Shown here piece by piece: positions 37,613-47,253 of a stretch of DNA of 64,000 bases. Source of the DNA: Chitinophagaceae bacterium (GTDB lineage Bacteria; Bacteroidota; Bacteroidia; Chitinophagales; Chitinophagaceae); NCBI GenBank assembly GCA_019745155.1, contig JAIETM010000005.1, forward strand, positions 62,001 to 126,000. The letters are read 5' to 3'. A model generated the notes under the pieces. It searched no databases. It had not been told where the DNA came from and was given only the letters and a program-made list of their open reading frames with translations. Each line of letters begins with the position of its first letter. Position 1 is the stretch's first letter. The position numbers and the translations under genes were made by a program.

Positions 37613-40600
37613 CTATTTCTTTGAAGAAGCGGTATCGGTATTCGCAGGAGTCGATTTTTCGTCGTCATCTTCTTTTCTGCCAAAAATCTTCTCGAAATCT
37701 TTTCTGTAAGAGATGCTAATGCCTTGACGATTGGTGCGTCCGAAGTTGTTACCGTTTACGCCCATGCTATTTTTGCTGAAAACAATGGCGCGAAGTTTTT
37801 TGTCACGTGATAAGACAAATTCCACATTGAAGTCGGGCAGCCATTGTACTTGTCCATTAGCAATGGCAGAGCTGTTGCCAAGGCTGAAATCAAAGTCGTT
37901 GCCAAAAGTAACAATCACATTATCGTTCAATAAGCTTTTGCCTACTTTGAAATTGATACGTGTTCTATCTAAAGAAGAAGCCGCTTGCACATTATTGATC
38001 AATGATCCGCTGCTATACACAGATGTGTTGATATCAAAGCGCCAAGACTTATCGCCGGTAATTTTGTAGAGCAGATTTGAAACGGCTTTATTCACTTCTT
38101 TGGTAAGCAGTGATGATATAGAGTTGATACCAGTAGAAGCGAGCAGAGTTTGTCCACCAGGTAGGTTACTGCCACCTTGTGGTGCAAAGCCGCCAAATAC
38201 AATGAGGTAGGAAACTTGCTTCAAGATTTCTGCTTCGTCTCTTTCAATTCTTGTAATGAACTGTTGGAATGAAGGGTCTGTTCTGGCCACGCTACCTTGA
38301 GGAAAGTCTAAGCGGAATTGGATACTTGGCTGCATCAGTTTGTCTCTCAATTCTGCAACTACAATCACATCTGTTCTTGCGCCACGCATTTTATCGCTAA
38401 AACTGTAATTCTGGTTACCGATCAAATCGCCTAAGTTGATATTCTCAGCGATATAGCGTGCATCAATATGCAAATCAGCAAGGAAGGGATCACCGTTCCA
38501 TTCGATGTAGTTATTGCCATCACCAGTTAATATAAATGGTTTTTTTATAAAGGATTGAAAGTTGAAATCATAACTACCTTTCTCAATTGTGTACCTTCCC
38601 TTCATGGTGAGGGGCTCTGTGCTGCCTGCTTTGATTCTTAAACGACCGTTGCCAGTTGCTTTGATTACATCACCAGTAAGATCGTCAATAATAACATCAA
38701 TCTGCACTTTGTTATTGGCGATGATATCTAAGTCAACAGATAAATTAAAGCCGCTGCTACTATCTTCTGCCACCATTTCAGTACCATATTCCTTAAATAC
38801 AATGAAGTCTGCATCGCCGCTTTCTCTACTGTAAGAGTTAGGGATGTAGATATGTGAACTATCATTGGCTTCTGCTACCAAAGTCATTTTAGCGGCTGAT
38901 TCAGGTCCTTTTAAGTTCATCGTAGCTTTACCAACGGCTCGCCCGTAAAAGTTCTCATTGTCTTTCTGCTTGGTATCGATGAGGAGTAGTTTGTCCGTCG
39001 ACATATCAAAGTCAAACACCATATTGGAGAATCCTTTTTCAAACAGCTTCCCTTTCACCAAGCCCTTGTTTTGGTATTTGTCTTTTACCTGTATCTCACC
39101 AATATTAATACCGTCTTCTTCGAACTTCAGTTCTGCTGAATCGATGGTATAGTAAACCTGTGTATAGTTGACGAGTAGTCCTGCATTGCGTAAACTGATA
39201 TTGCCGAGAAGCTCAGGTTTTTCCGGATTGCCTTTGATTTGTAGCTGACCGCTTGCGCATCCTTTGATATCTGTAAAAAGATCAGATAGGAACATATCCA
39301 CCAGGTCAATCTTTGAATTGTACAAATCAATCGTGGTATTCAATGGTGCAATGGAATCTTTAAGGTTGTATGAGCCTTTGCTGTTAAATGAATACCCATC
39401 ATTAAGCGATTGAATATTCCATCTGATCTGTCCATTCTTACTGTTGTAGAAAGCCTGCACATTCACCAAGCCCAGTGAATCATCATTGAATCGAAACTGT
39501 TCAGCTTTGAGTTGTGCATCTGCGGTAAAGTCGCCAAAGAAATCGCCTAGTCTGATGTCACCGCTTGTTTCACCTTCTAGTCTTGGATCTTTGAGGAAAA
39601 GCTGCGTGATATCACCCAAGACCACTTTGTTGAGTTTCATGATCAGGTTATTGGTGTTGCCACCGTCTTCCTCTTCTGTTTCAACACTAATTTCCTGAAA
39701 GCCCTGGGTGAATTTTACATTCTTCGCATCTACGAAATTTTTACGCACCACTAGTTCGCCATCCTTCTCGATTTTCCATTTCTTGTCATTCAAGACAAAG
39801 CTGGAAGGGTTGAAGTGCAACCTAAATCCATCTTCTAATGTGAATACATCACCAAATAAATCGGCTTCGTTTAAAGCATTAATACCGCTTGTTTTGATAT
39901 GTACTTTGGATTTGTCGTTTGATGCATTCAAGGTGATGGCCGCCTGAGGTATGGTTAAGCTATCCCCAAGCTGCGCTTCTTTGATATCAATCTTTAGATC
40001 AAGCGATTTATAATTACCACTGCCGTTAATGCTGGCATTGTACAATGCGTACTTGTCATATTTCACAACTGGAATATCACCTAGTAAAAAGAAACTTCCT
40101 GTGTCGGATGTATTAACTGCACCAACAATATTTAGGTAGTTTAATCCTGATAGTTTTTTATTGATGATGGGCGCATACTTTTCAAATATGCCGGTTTTGA
40201 TGGCCACAATAAAGTTCTGGGGAGCTGGCTTTTTAGCGGGCTTTGCTATGAGAGAAGGGAAATAGTTATGAAAGAATGCTTGAAGGCTATTCGGAAGATC
40301 AAGGATTTTATATTGCTCACCAGTAACGATTACCGAAAACTCGTTACTGCGTAAAACGAGAAAGCGCTTGCCTTGCTCGTAGATAGATTGAAGAGAAGCA
40401 GAGTCGAAAGCCAACTGTTCTCCTTCATAGGTAAGATTGGCGTTCAGAATTTTGGCAGTTCCTAAGAACTGGTCAATATCATTACCTGTAAAGTTTACGT
40501 CTAATAGTCCTGATAAGCCAAACTTATCGTTCGTAAATTTCAGTTGTTGGAAGTCTGCATTGGCAATATCTCCCAAGATATTGAAGCGTGGGTCTGCTTT

Positions 40601-42415
40601 GGATAAATCTACTTCAACGATACTGGTGAAATCGAAATTGGGATCGTCTATTTTTAGTTCACCATTAAAATATTTCTTTTGGAAAGTACCATTGGTAGAA
40701 ATATTCGAGTAAGTGTATCCATTAAACTCTAGTGAGTTGAAATTACCATCAATGCTTGTCTTTAGTTTATCAAGCAGAAAACTGCTACCATTAATTTTTC
40801 CATTGAAGTCAACAATGCCTAATTGAGGAACGGATACAAATTTCCCTAAGTTAAAACGCTTGGTAGTTAAGCTGCCCGTGTAGATTGGCTCTGCTTTAGC
40901 GGGCAGTTTCATGCTTAGATTGGCGCTAAGGCTACCCAGTTGCGTACTCAACAATCCATCTGTACTGAAATCGCTAATGGTGCCTTTGAAATTACCTCTG
41001 AAAACAACATTACCCAATGCGGCTAAATCGGGTGAACTGATCTTCTTAAGATCTGGCACAATCACTGACAGCTCTCTTTGGTTAGTTTGAACAGTACCAT
41101 TATTGAAACTAATCAGTGTTTTGTCAATATCAGGCAGTCCCTTCATTTTCAATTGCCCATTGACAGTGCTACTGCCGGAGCGCAGGGCCAGCTGATCTAC
41201 TGTAAAGTCTTCTACAGTGCCGAGGAACTTACCACTGATTGTAGCTCTTTTATGCCAATCTTTTAAATCAGGAGCGAAGAAGGCAATATCATCTGTGTGT
41301 ACATCTGCATTGCTGAAGCGGGCTTCCATTGTAACCTTAGGTATATAATCGCTAAAGTCCTTATTGAAGTCCTGATACTTCATTGCATAGTAATTACCTA
41401 ATCTGCTCTTATTGGTTTGTAAATCCAGATTAGCAAACTCCATGATTTGCGGTGTCAATCTGAATTTTGCTTTCAGCTTTCTTAACTCGAAGCCGCTTTT
41501 TTCTTTGGCGCTTAAAGTGATGTTTGCACGAATGGTGTCTTGCTGAAAACTAAAATCATTGATATTACCATTCAGCATAGAGAAACGAAGGTGCTCTTCG
41601 TCAAATCCTTTTTCTGGGGTTTCCAGATTGGCGTCTTCAAAGAAATAACCATTCTTGAGGCTGATCTTTTTGGCTTGCACATAAATGCCCCCTTCATTAA
41701 AGTAGAGCCCTTCGCTTTTTTTCTTTTTTCTGCGGATTGAGTCAGGTCTTAGTCCATCAAAGTCGGCCAGACTAAATCCTGGTCTATCCAACATCACTTC
41801 ATCGAGAATAAAAATGCCTTTGTTGAAATCGACAGCCTCCATATCGGCCAGTAGGCCCATCACTTTCAACTGCATGCGCTGACCAACCCAGAGGTCATTC
41901 TGTAGAAAGCGCACATTCTTTAGGTCGATTTTCTTCAGGTCAAGTTGCAAGCCTTTTTTATTGGAAGGAGGTGATGGCTTTTTTGTTGTATCGCTGCTAC
42001 TAAAATGATCTTCAATAAACGCATAGTTCCAAACCGAGTCTTTTCGCTGGAGTTTGATCACAGCATCTTCTAATCCTACAAATTTGATGGTAGCTGCATC
42101 TTTCAGAAAAAACCAGTCTGTAATACGTAACCTGAAATGGCCTGCATAGAGTAGGGTGTCTTTCTGCAAATCCCTGATCATGATGCCTTGGAGATCGGCT
42201 CGATTAAACAGTGAGAAAGCAACTTTTTTGATGCTGACTTCTGTCTTAAGTTCTTTGGATAGTTTGTTGGTGGCAATACCTACCAACCAATTCTGTACAG
42301 GAGCAGTTTGCAACGCGAGGAATATCAGCAGAACTAGGCTGATAAGAATAAAGATGATGCGTCTGCTTATTTTCAGAAAACGATTCAGGCTCCCGGCTTT
42401 AGGGGTTAAAAATAC
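37613..42415 (-). CDS. tamB: Translocation and assembly module TamB-like protein
   Basis: About 1600 residues of repeating beta-rich segments ending in a DUF490/TamB C-terminus (LRGARTDVIVVAELRDKLMQ-type strands, then GISISYRKDFEKIFGRKED). TamB proteins span the periplasm as a hydrophobic groove and help build the outer membrane. The start is unresolved. The first canonical start (TTG, 42313) would cut off an obvious membrane anchor encoded upstream, NRFLKISRRIIFILISLVLLIFLAL. The frame is open to a TGA at 42418 with no ATG, GTG or TTG, so the coordinates mark the whole open frame. Candidates are CTG 42388, ATA 42370, or ATG 42419 joined by a one-base shift at a G4 run (42402-42405). Confidence 0.85.
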   Translation of the reverse strand, partial: VFLTPKAGSLNRFLKISRRIIFILISLVLLIFLALQTAPVQNWLVGIATNKLSKELKTEVSIKKVAFSLFNRADLQGIMIRDLQKDTLLYAGHFRLRITDWFFLKDAATIKFVGLEDAVIKLQRKDSVWNYAFIEDHFSSSDTTKKPSPPSNKKGLQLDLKKIDLKNVRFLQNDLWVGQRMQLKVMGLLADMEAVDFNKGIFILDEVMLDRPGFSLADFDGLRPDSIRRKKKKSEGLYFNEGGIYVQAKKISLKNGYFFEDANLETPEKGFDEEHLRFSMLNGNINDFSFQQDTIRANITLSAKEKSGFELRKLKAKFRLTPQIMEFANLDLQTNKSRLGNYYAMKYQDFNKDFSDYIPKVTMEARFSNADVHTDDIAFFAPDLKDWHKRATISGKFLGTVEDFTVDQLALRSGSSTVNGQLKMKGLPDIDKTLISFNNGTVQTNQRELSVIVPDLKKISSPDLAALGNVVFRGNFKGTISDFSTDGLLSTQLGSLSANLSMKLPAKAEPIYTGSLTTKRFNLGKFVSVPQLGIVDFNGKINGSSFLLDKLKTSIDGNFNSLEFNGYTYSNISTNGTFQKKYFNGELKIDDPNFDFTSIVEVDLSKADPRFNILGDIANADFQQLKFTNDKFGLSGLLDVNFTGNDIDQFLGTAKILNANLTYEGEQLAFDSASLQSIYEQGKRFLVLRSNEFSVIVTGEQYKILDLPNSLQAFFHNYFPSLIAKPAKKPAPQNFIVAIKTGIFEKYAPIINKKLSGLNYLNIVGAVNTSDTGSFFLLGDIPVVKYDKYALYNASINGSGNYKSLDLKIDIKEAQLGDSLTIPQAAITLNASNDKSKVHIKTSGINALNEADLFGDVFTLEDGFRLHFNPSSFVLNDKKWKIEKDGELVVRKNFVDAKNVKFTQGFQEISVETEEEDGGNTNNLIMKLNKVVLGDITQLFLKDPRLEGETSGDIRLGDFFGDFTADAQLKAEQFRFNDDSLGLVNVQAFYNSKNGQIRWNIQSLNDGYSFNSKGSYNLKDSIAPLNTTIDLYNSKIDLVDMFLSDLFTDIKGCASGQLQIKGNPEKPELLGNISLRNAGLLVNYTQVYYTIDSAELKFEEDGINIGEIQVKDKYQNKGLVKGKLFEKGFSNMVFDFDMSTDKLLLIDTKQKDNENFYGRAVGKATMNLKGPESAAKMTLVAEANDSSHIYIPNSYSRESGDADFIVFKEYGTEMVAEDSSSGFNLSVDLDIIANNKVQIDVIIDDLTGDVIKATGNGRLRIKAGSTEPLTMKGRYTIEKGSYDFNFQSFIKKPFILTGDGNNYIEWNGDPFLADLHIDARYIAENINLGDLIGNQNYSFSDKMRGARTDVIVVAELRDKLMQPSIQFRLDFPQGSVARTDPSFQQFITRIERDEAEILKQVSYLIVFGGFAPQGGSNLPGGQTLLASTGINSISSLLTKEVNKAVSNLLYKITGDKSWRFDINTSVYSSGSLINNVQAASSLDRTRINFKVGKSLLNDNVIVTFGNDFDFSLGNSSAIANGQVQWLPDFNVEFVLSRDKKLRAIVFSKNSMGVNGNNFGRTNRQGISISYRKDFEKIFGRKEDDDEKSTPANTDTASSKK

Positions 42416-42514
42416 TCATTCGCCTTGCTAAGGGCAAATTCAATACCAAAGATCCTTCCGGATGTGCAAAAACAGTTCTGATACTCGTTAAACAGCGAAA
42501 CTTTAACAGCCAAC

Positions 42515-43057
42515 TCAGGGTTTCTGCTGGTGTTGTTCCTGCATTTGTTGCAGATAAGCATCACTACCGCCTTTTGGAATGCTCAGGCTCTTCCAGTCCT
42601 TATCCCGAACGATTTTACCGATATACAGTATTTGACCAATATGGTAGGGGTAATGTGCCAATTGTCGCAGTAATACATCATACACCAGATGCGGTTCTGT
42701 TCTAATAGTAACTGTTTTCATCAAATCCTCTGGCTCTAGACTCTCCAATGTGGTAAATACAGTATGCCATCCAGTTTCCCAGAAACTAATCAAATCTGCT
42801 TTGCTACAATCCATTGACTCAAATTCAGCATCGCGCTTGCGCCAAGGTTTTTCTCCGTCTTCGGTTAGAAAATTTGTCCAGCGACTCATCATATTACCAT
42901 ACATATGTTGGATGATGATGGCTATGCTATTGCTCTCTGGTGATGGGCGAAAGAAAAAATCAGCATCCTGCAGTTGTTCAAATGTTTTATCGCCCAACTC
43001 TTTGTAAGCCTTGAAACGTTTGATACAGTCTTTTAAAAATCCTTGTTCAAATGTCAT
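42515..43057 (-). CDS. DUF1572 / DinB-superfamily protein
   Basis: 180 residues with the DinB-like four-helix pattern. Metal-ligand candidates: IAIIIQHMYGNMMSRW (His of helix 2), SFWETGWHTVFTTLE (His) and LLRQLAHYPYHIGQILYIGK (His pair in the last helix). The family includes thiol transferases and many uncharacterised proteins; activity cannot be assigned. It follows ggt on the same strand with an 11-base gap, so the two are likely co-transcribed. As ggt degrades glutathione, a link to thiol chemistry is possible but is inference. Confidence 0.8.
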   Translation of the reverse strand: MTFEQGFLKDCIKRFKAYKELGDKTFEQLQDADFFFRPSPESNSIAIIIQHMYGNMMSRWTNFLTEDGEKPWRKRDAEFESMDCSKADLISFWETGWHTVFTTLESLEPEDLMKTVTIRTEPHLVYDVLLRQLAHYPYHIGQILYIGKIVRDKDWKSLSIPKGGSDAYLQQMQEQHQQKP

Positions 43058-43068
43058 AATGGGTACAT

Positions 43069-44790
43069 TTAGAATCCGGCTACACTGTCATCACCACGTT
43101 TGTCGGCAGCAGTTTCTTTTTTACCGTTTACTATTTTAATAACTTCTACTCTTCCGTATGCACTACGCTCTGACAATTTATAACCCATAGCCGTCAATGC
43201 AGTTCTTATTGCTTCGGGAAAATCACGCTCTATAGAAACTACATCTGGCAACCATTGATGGTGAAACCTAGGTTTGTTTACAGCATCAAGCGCACTCATA
43301 TTAAAATCAATAATGTTGAGGATGGTTTGAAAAACTGATGTTGGGATGGTTGTGCCACCGGGAGTGCCTACTACAATATAAGGTTTGCCATCCTTCAAAA
43401 CGAGTGATGGTGTCATGGAGCTGAGCATCCTTTTGCCTGGTGCGATGGCATTGGCTTCGCCGCCAACTGCGCCATACATATTAGGTACACCAGGCTTAAC
43501 ACTGAAATCGTCCATTTCATCATTCAGGATAAAGCCTGCGCCACCAACGACTGTTCTTGAACCGTATGGATTATTCAAGGTTGTGGTTACAGAAACCATA
43601 TTACCATCTTTATCCATCACGCTGAGGTGCGTGGTTTCTTCGCTTTGTGGAGCAAAACCTGCTTTTACTTGACTGCTTACGCTGGCTTTCTCAGGCGTAA
43701 AGTCTTTCATTCTCTCTGCCAAATAGGCTTCGCTGATTAAAGTTTTTACAGGTACTTTCCAAAAGTCGGGATCGCCCATGTGTTCGGCTCTGTCCGCATA
43801 AGCCCTGCGTTCAGCTTCAATCATCAATTGTACTGTTTTGGGATGATGAAAGCCCCATTCACTCAATGGATAAGGTTGTACCATTTTCATCATCTGCGCC
43901 AATAATATACCTCCGCTGCTTGGTGGCGCAAAACTGATTACCTGATGACCTCTGTAATCAAAACTGATTGGTGTTCGAATCTTCGCTTTATAGTTTTTCA
44001 AATCATCTAATGAGATGAGGCCCTTACCTCGCTCCATTTCAGCAACAATCAACTCAGCCGTCTGACCTTCGTAAAATCCTTTTGCGCCCAACAATTGAAT
44101 ACGGCGTAGGGTAGCTGCCAATTCTTTTTGTACCAGCGTATCACCTGCTTTCCAACGCATATTTTGCTTCACAAAAGCTGTTGGTTTGGTGCTGTTTTTC
44201 AGGAAAGCATCTTTTGTTGTGTTCAGGCTATTGGCTTCGCGATCGGTGATGACAAAACCAAACTCTGCCAAATCAATGGCCGGTTGAATCAGGTTTTCCC
44301 ATTTCAATTTGGCATGTGCCATGGTGGCTTCCAATCCTGCAACAGTGCCGGGAATACCAGAAGCTAGATGACCGTTTTGAGAAAGATTGACTTGTGCATT
44401 GCCGTTGGCATCTAAGTACATATCTCTATGTGCTTTGCCGGGAGCAGCTTCACGATAATCGATGCCTACCATTTCTCCATTTGCTTTTCTGGCAAGCAGA
44501 AAACCGCCACCGCCGATATTGCCTGCGCCAGGATAAACAACCGCCAAAGCCCATTGTGTAGCAATAGCTGCGTCAAAGGCATTACCGCCCATGCGCATCA
44601 TTTCCGCACCCACTTTACTGGCAATAGGATGCGCACTACTTACAGCAGCTTTACTGTAAACGGCAGATTTTACAATCTCATATTTGTATGGGTCTACAGG
44701 TCCGCCAGGATAGGCGAAACGGAACTTGTCCTGTGCGTTGCTGCTGATGGTGAACAAGAGCAGTAAAAGCGGAAGTGAAAATCTTTTCAT
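43069..44790 (-). CDS. ggt: Gamma-glutamyltransferase
   Basis: 573 residues with a signal peptide (LPLLLLLFTISSNAQ). Gamma-glutamyl transpeptidases cleave glutathione and related peptides in the periplasm after self-processing. The autocleavage site and nucleophile Thr are in QSEETTHLSVMDKDGNMVSV; other landmarks are GGNAFDAAIATQWALAVVYP, GIDYREAAPGKA and the small-subunit loop GKRMLSSMTPSLVLKDGKP and GTPGGTTIPTSVFQ. Normal length for the precursor. Confidence 0.95.
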   Translation of the reverse strand: MKRFSLPLLLLLFTISSNAQDKFRFAYPGGPVDPYKYEIVKSAVYSKAAVSSAHPIASKVGAEMMRMGGNAFDAAIATQWALAVVYPGAGNIGGGGFLLARKANGEMVGIDYREAAPGKAHRDMYLDANGNAQVNLSQNGHLASGIPGTVAGLEATMAHAKLKWENLIQPAIDLAEFGFVITDREANSLNTTKDAFLKNSTKPTAFVKQNMRWKAGDTLVQKELAATLRRIQLLGAKGFYEGQTAELIVAEMERGKGLISLDDLKNYKAKIRTPISFDYRGHQVISFAPPSSGGILLAQMMKMVQPYPLSEWGFHHPKTVQLMIEAERRAYADRAEHMGDPDFWKVPVKTLISEAYLAERMKDFTPEKASVSSQVKAGFAPQSEETTHLSVMDKDGNMVSVTTTLNNPYGSRTVVGGAGFILNDEMDDFSVKPGVPNMYGAVGGEANAIAPGKRMLSSMTPSLVLKDGKPYIVVGTPGGTTIPTSVFQTILNIIDFNMSALDAVNKPRFHHQWLPDVVSIERDFPEAIRTALTAMGYKLSERSAYGRVEVIKIVNGKKETAADKRGDDSVAGF

Positions 44791-44913
44791 GGAAAGCTAT
44801 TGATCTTGCCAAGATAACAATTCAATAGAAGAAAAACATGGATTCGCAAACCATCTGTAGAGAAAATACGTAAGTCAATTGTCAACCTTTAATGGTTAAC
44901 AGCAGCTTGGGGT

Positions 44914-44943
44914 AGTGCCTGGATGATATCCGGGCACTTTTAT
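44914..44943 (+). terminator. Terminator-like hairpin, plus-strand orientation
   Basis: AGTGCCTGGAT and ATCCGGGCACT pair with one G-U on the plus-strand RNA (a mismatch on the minus strand), loop GAT, followed by TTTTATT. Both flanking genes are on the minus strand, so no gene obviously uses it in this orientation. It may still mark the end of the SIMPL gene. Confidence 0.4.
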
Positions 44944-45614
44944 TGTAATTGGAATTTAACGCGTAGGCTACTGGTAATCTGTATCCGCTGTAAATCAATG
45001 ATGTTTTCAGTGTTACTGTCAGATTTTCTCAAGCGCATATTCATTTGAGCATCCTTGGCGAACAATATATCAGCTTTAACTGGTTCTTCAACAATACTGA
45101 GTACGCTGCCAATTTGTTGACCGCTAATAGTGGCAAGTTTGGCCGCTTTTTGTCGGGCGTTTTCCAAAGCACGCATACTTAAAATACTTCTGACAATGGG
45201 TGCTTCGTAATGCTCCAGTCTGTCCATTCGAATATTTTGAATACCCAAATTATCTAAGAGGTTCAGTGTAGAAACCAGGCTTTTGCTATCGTAGAGTTTC
45301 AGCATGTATTCTCTTGGATAGCCATCGTTCTTTTTCAGCGCATACTGGCGAATATTATTGAGCTGGTCTTGAATAGATAGTTGTATTTCAGGATCGATGC
45401 CAATGCTCCTGAGTCCACTAATGACTTTGAGTTCTATTTCTTCTAATTGTGCTTTTGTCCTGATTTCTTTTTCGGTAATACCAAAGCGAACATAAATCTG
45501 ATTAGGTAGTACCAGAGAATCGGCGCTTCCGGTTACTTCAATAAAGGCATTGCTTTGGGTAAAAGCAGAAATTGTTAGCAAAAAGCCACAGACCAGCAGC
45601 AGAATTGGTTTCAT
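44940..45614 (-). CDS. SIMPL domain protein (DUF541)
   Basis: 224 residues with a signal peptide (ILLLVCGFLLTISAFTQS). The SIMPL fold is indicated by FIEVTGSADSLVLPNQIYVR near the start and the later ILSMRALENARQKAAKLATISGQQIGSVLSI. SIMPL proteins are periplasmic or envelope-associated oligomers linked in a few species to stress resistance; the role here is unknown. It is probably a single-gene unit. Confidence 0.8.
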   Translation of the reverse strand: MKPILLLVCGFLLTISAFTQSNAFIEVTGSADSLVLPNQIYVRFGITEKEIRTKAQLEEIELKVISGLRSIGIDPEIQLSIQDQLNNIRQYALKKNDGYPREYMLKLYDSKSLVSTLNLLDNLGIQNIRMDRLEHYEAPIVRSILSMRALENARQKAAKLATISGQQIGSVLSIVEEPVKADILFAKDAQMNMRLRKSDSNTENIIDLQRIQITSSLRVKFQLQ

Positions 45615-45679
45615 GGATTGGTGATTGCATTCCGAAGATACAGGAATTGATCACTATGATAGATAAAAAAGGATGAATG

Positions 45680-46399
45680 TTATGCTGCCCCTTTTGTAAT
45701 GTATCGAACTAGGCTTCTTTTTGCAATAGGTAATAGGGTTTCTTCAATGGGGAAGCTGTAATTGGTTTCAATTGCATACACAGCAGGATTGGGCATTGCT
45801 GTTCTGTTGCGTATTAGTTGGGCTTTGATGCTCTCGTAGGTATTGGCAAAATTTCGCTGCCATACATCTACAAACTCTGTGCGCATGCTTCGGTATTGTT
45901 CATCATGCTTTTCAAAGATGCTAAGTCTGTATTGGTATACCCAAGTATTATTGGCTTTGCCTTCGCACAGCATGAAGTAGCCTTCTTGATGATCAAGTGG
46001 CACAAGGCCTATTGGTAAGATCTGTAGTTTGTCTTCTACAAACTCATAAATCTCTGTGCCGTCGTGGATGCTTTGTTTCATTTGGGCGGCAGCAAAATGA
46101 ATGATCGACTCCAACTCTTGCATCAATTCATCATCTTCAATCATTGATTCATACAATAGCTGCAATTTCTCCAACTGCATGCCTGTAAACTTTTTTGGGA
46201 ATTGCTCCTGCAGGTATTGTTTATTTTCTTTAAACGCAATCAGGTTATTATAATGAAAGATCAGGTCTGCTAATTGCGGATACAGTTTCGTTGCTTTGAA
46301 ATGCTGATTGATTTCTTGTAGATAAGCAAGTAAAGTATACTTCTTCAATTCGAAATCAATATACCCATCTGCAAACCAGGTTTGTGACAATGTTTTCAT
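45680..46399 (-). CDS. Conserved hypothetical cytoplasmic protein
   Basis: 239 residues without signal peptide or membrane span. The first 125 residues look helical (TLLAYLQEINQHFKATKLYP, LEKLQLLYESMIEDDELMQE), the second half mixed alpha/beta (GYFMLCEGKANNTWVYQYRL, VWQRNFANTYESIKAQLIRN). I do not recognise a domain. It lies between the SIMPL and DUF2490 genes on the same strand, with gaps of 65 and 95 bases, and there is no operon signal. No function is proposed. Confidence 0.65.
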   Translation of the reverse strand: MKTLSQTWFADGYIDFELKKYTLLAYLQEINQHFKATKLYPQLADLIFHYNNLIAFKENKQYLQEQFPKKFTGMQLEKLQLLYESMIEDDELMQELESIIHFAAAQMKQSIHDGTEIYEFVEDKLQILPIGLVPLDHQEGYFMLCEGKANNTWVYQYRLSIFEKHDEQYRSMRTEFVDVWQRNFANTYESIKAQLIRNRTAMPNPAVYAIETNYSFPIEETLLPIAKRSLVRYITKGAA

Positions 46400-46494
46400 A
46401 GCTGCTGATTTTCACACATAATTTACTACAGCAGTGGCAACCTCTGTGATTTTGTTTATCAACAGTATGTGAAAATGCGTAATTGAACTTTTGT

Positions 46495-47202
46495 TTAGTC
46501 AACAGCGCCAGCAGCTTTCTTGCTGCCCTTGGTTCTTTCCAGATCAAATTGCAAGCCTATCAAAAAAAAGTTTCTTCCGGTTTCGTCATTGATACGATAA
46601 TCGAATTGTGATAGGTAACCTGTTTGAATACTCATGTTTTCTGCAATAAGTTTGCTAATACCTACGAATATTCGGTTGCGTTCAAAATAAGGTGCACGAT
46701 CAGTGAAAAAGAGTTCATTGTATACATTGATCGTGGGTGAATTTTTATTGGAGGCGGAGAGCGGTAAGGATACATTGAGGCGATAGCGGAATCGATTACG
46801 ATAACCATCGCTGGTAAATCTTTGTTCAGCTCTATAGCGATGCTCGAATCGAAGCCGTTTCAATTGTTGTTGCATCACCAATTGCTGCCACAGACGGGTT
46901 TCATCATTGTTCATAGGTGTTTTGAAATTGCCGCCTTCTGCATAGGTGTTGTAATCGCCGCCCCCCAATGTAAATGCAAATTGATCGCTGAGTCGATAGG
47001 TGATGCCCAGTTTCCACTCATAATAGTGATAGTTATTGTAAAAACGCAGGGAGCGCAATTGTGCTTCGCCAAAACCACTCCATTTGTTGTTGTGTGTGTA
47101 TTTCAGGTTGATGACATTCCAACTACCTAAGGCATCGGTTTGGGCATGCAGTTGAAATGCAACGCAAACAAAAATTAGTATAGTGAGTAGCAGTTTTCGC
47201 AT
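46495..47202 (-). CDS. DUF2490 outer-membrane beta-barrel protein
   Basis: 235 residues with a signal peptide (LLLTILIFVCVAFQLHAQ). The rest alternates aromatic and polar residues as in a small outer-membrane barrel (GSWNVINLKYTHNNKWSGFG, RFEHRYRAEQRFTSDGYRNR, NFFLIGLQFDLER), matching the DUF2490 family. Function unknown. The start codon directly follows the T-run of the terminator of the E2 gene upstream, leaving no space for a promoter of its own between them. Confidence 0.8.
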   Translation of the reverse strand: MRKLLLTILIFVCVAFQLHAQTDALGSWNVINLKYTHNNKWSGFGEAQLRSLRFYNNYHYYEWKLGITYRLSDQFAFTLGGGDYNTYAEGGNFKTPMNNDETRLWQQLVMQQQLKRLRFEHRYRAEQRFTSDGYRNRFRYRLNVSLPLSASNKNSPTINVYNELFFTDRAPYFERNRIFVGISKLIAENMSIQTGYLSQFDYRINDETGRNFFLIGLQFDLERTKGSKKAAGAVD

Positions 47203-47230
47203 AAAAAAGGTGCTCTCTGCGGAGCACCTT
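47203..47230 (-). terminator. Intrinsic terminator between the E2 gene and the DUF2490 gene
   Basis: On the minus strand AAGGTGCTC and GAGCACCTT form a nine-bp stem with a six-base loop, then six T, then the ATG of the DUF2490 gene at 47202. Readthrough or attenuation would decide expression of that gene. Confidence 0.85.
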
Positions 47231-47253
47231 GCAAGTAAATATAAAATCAGGTT

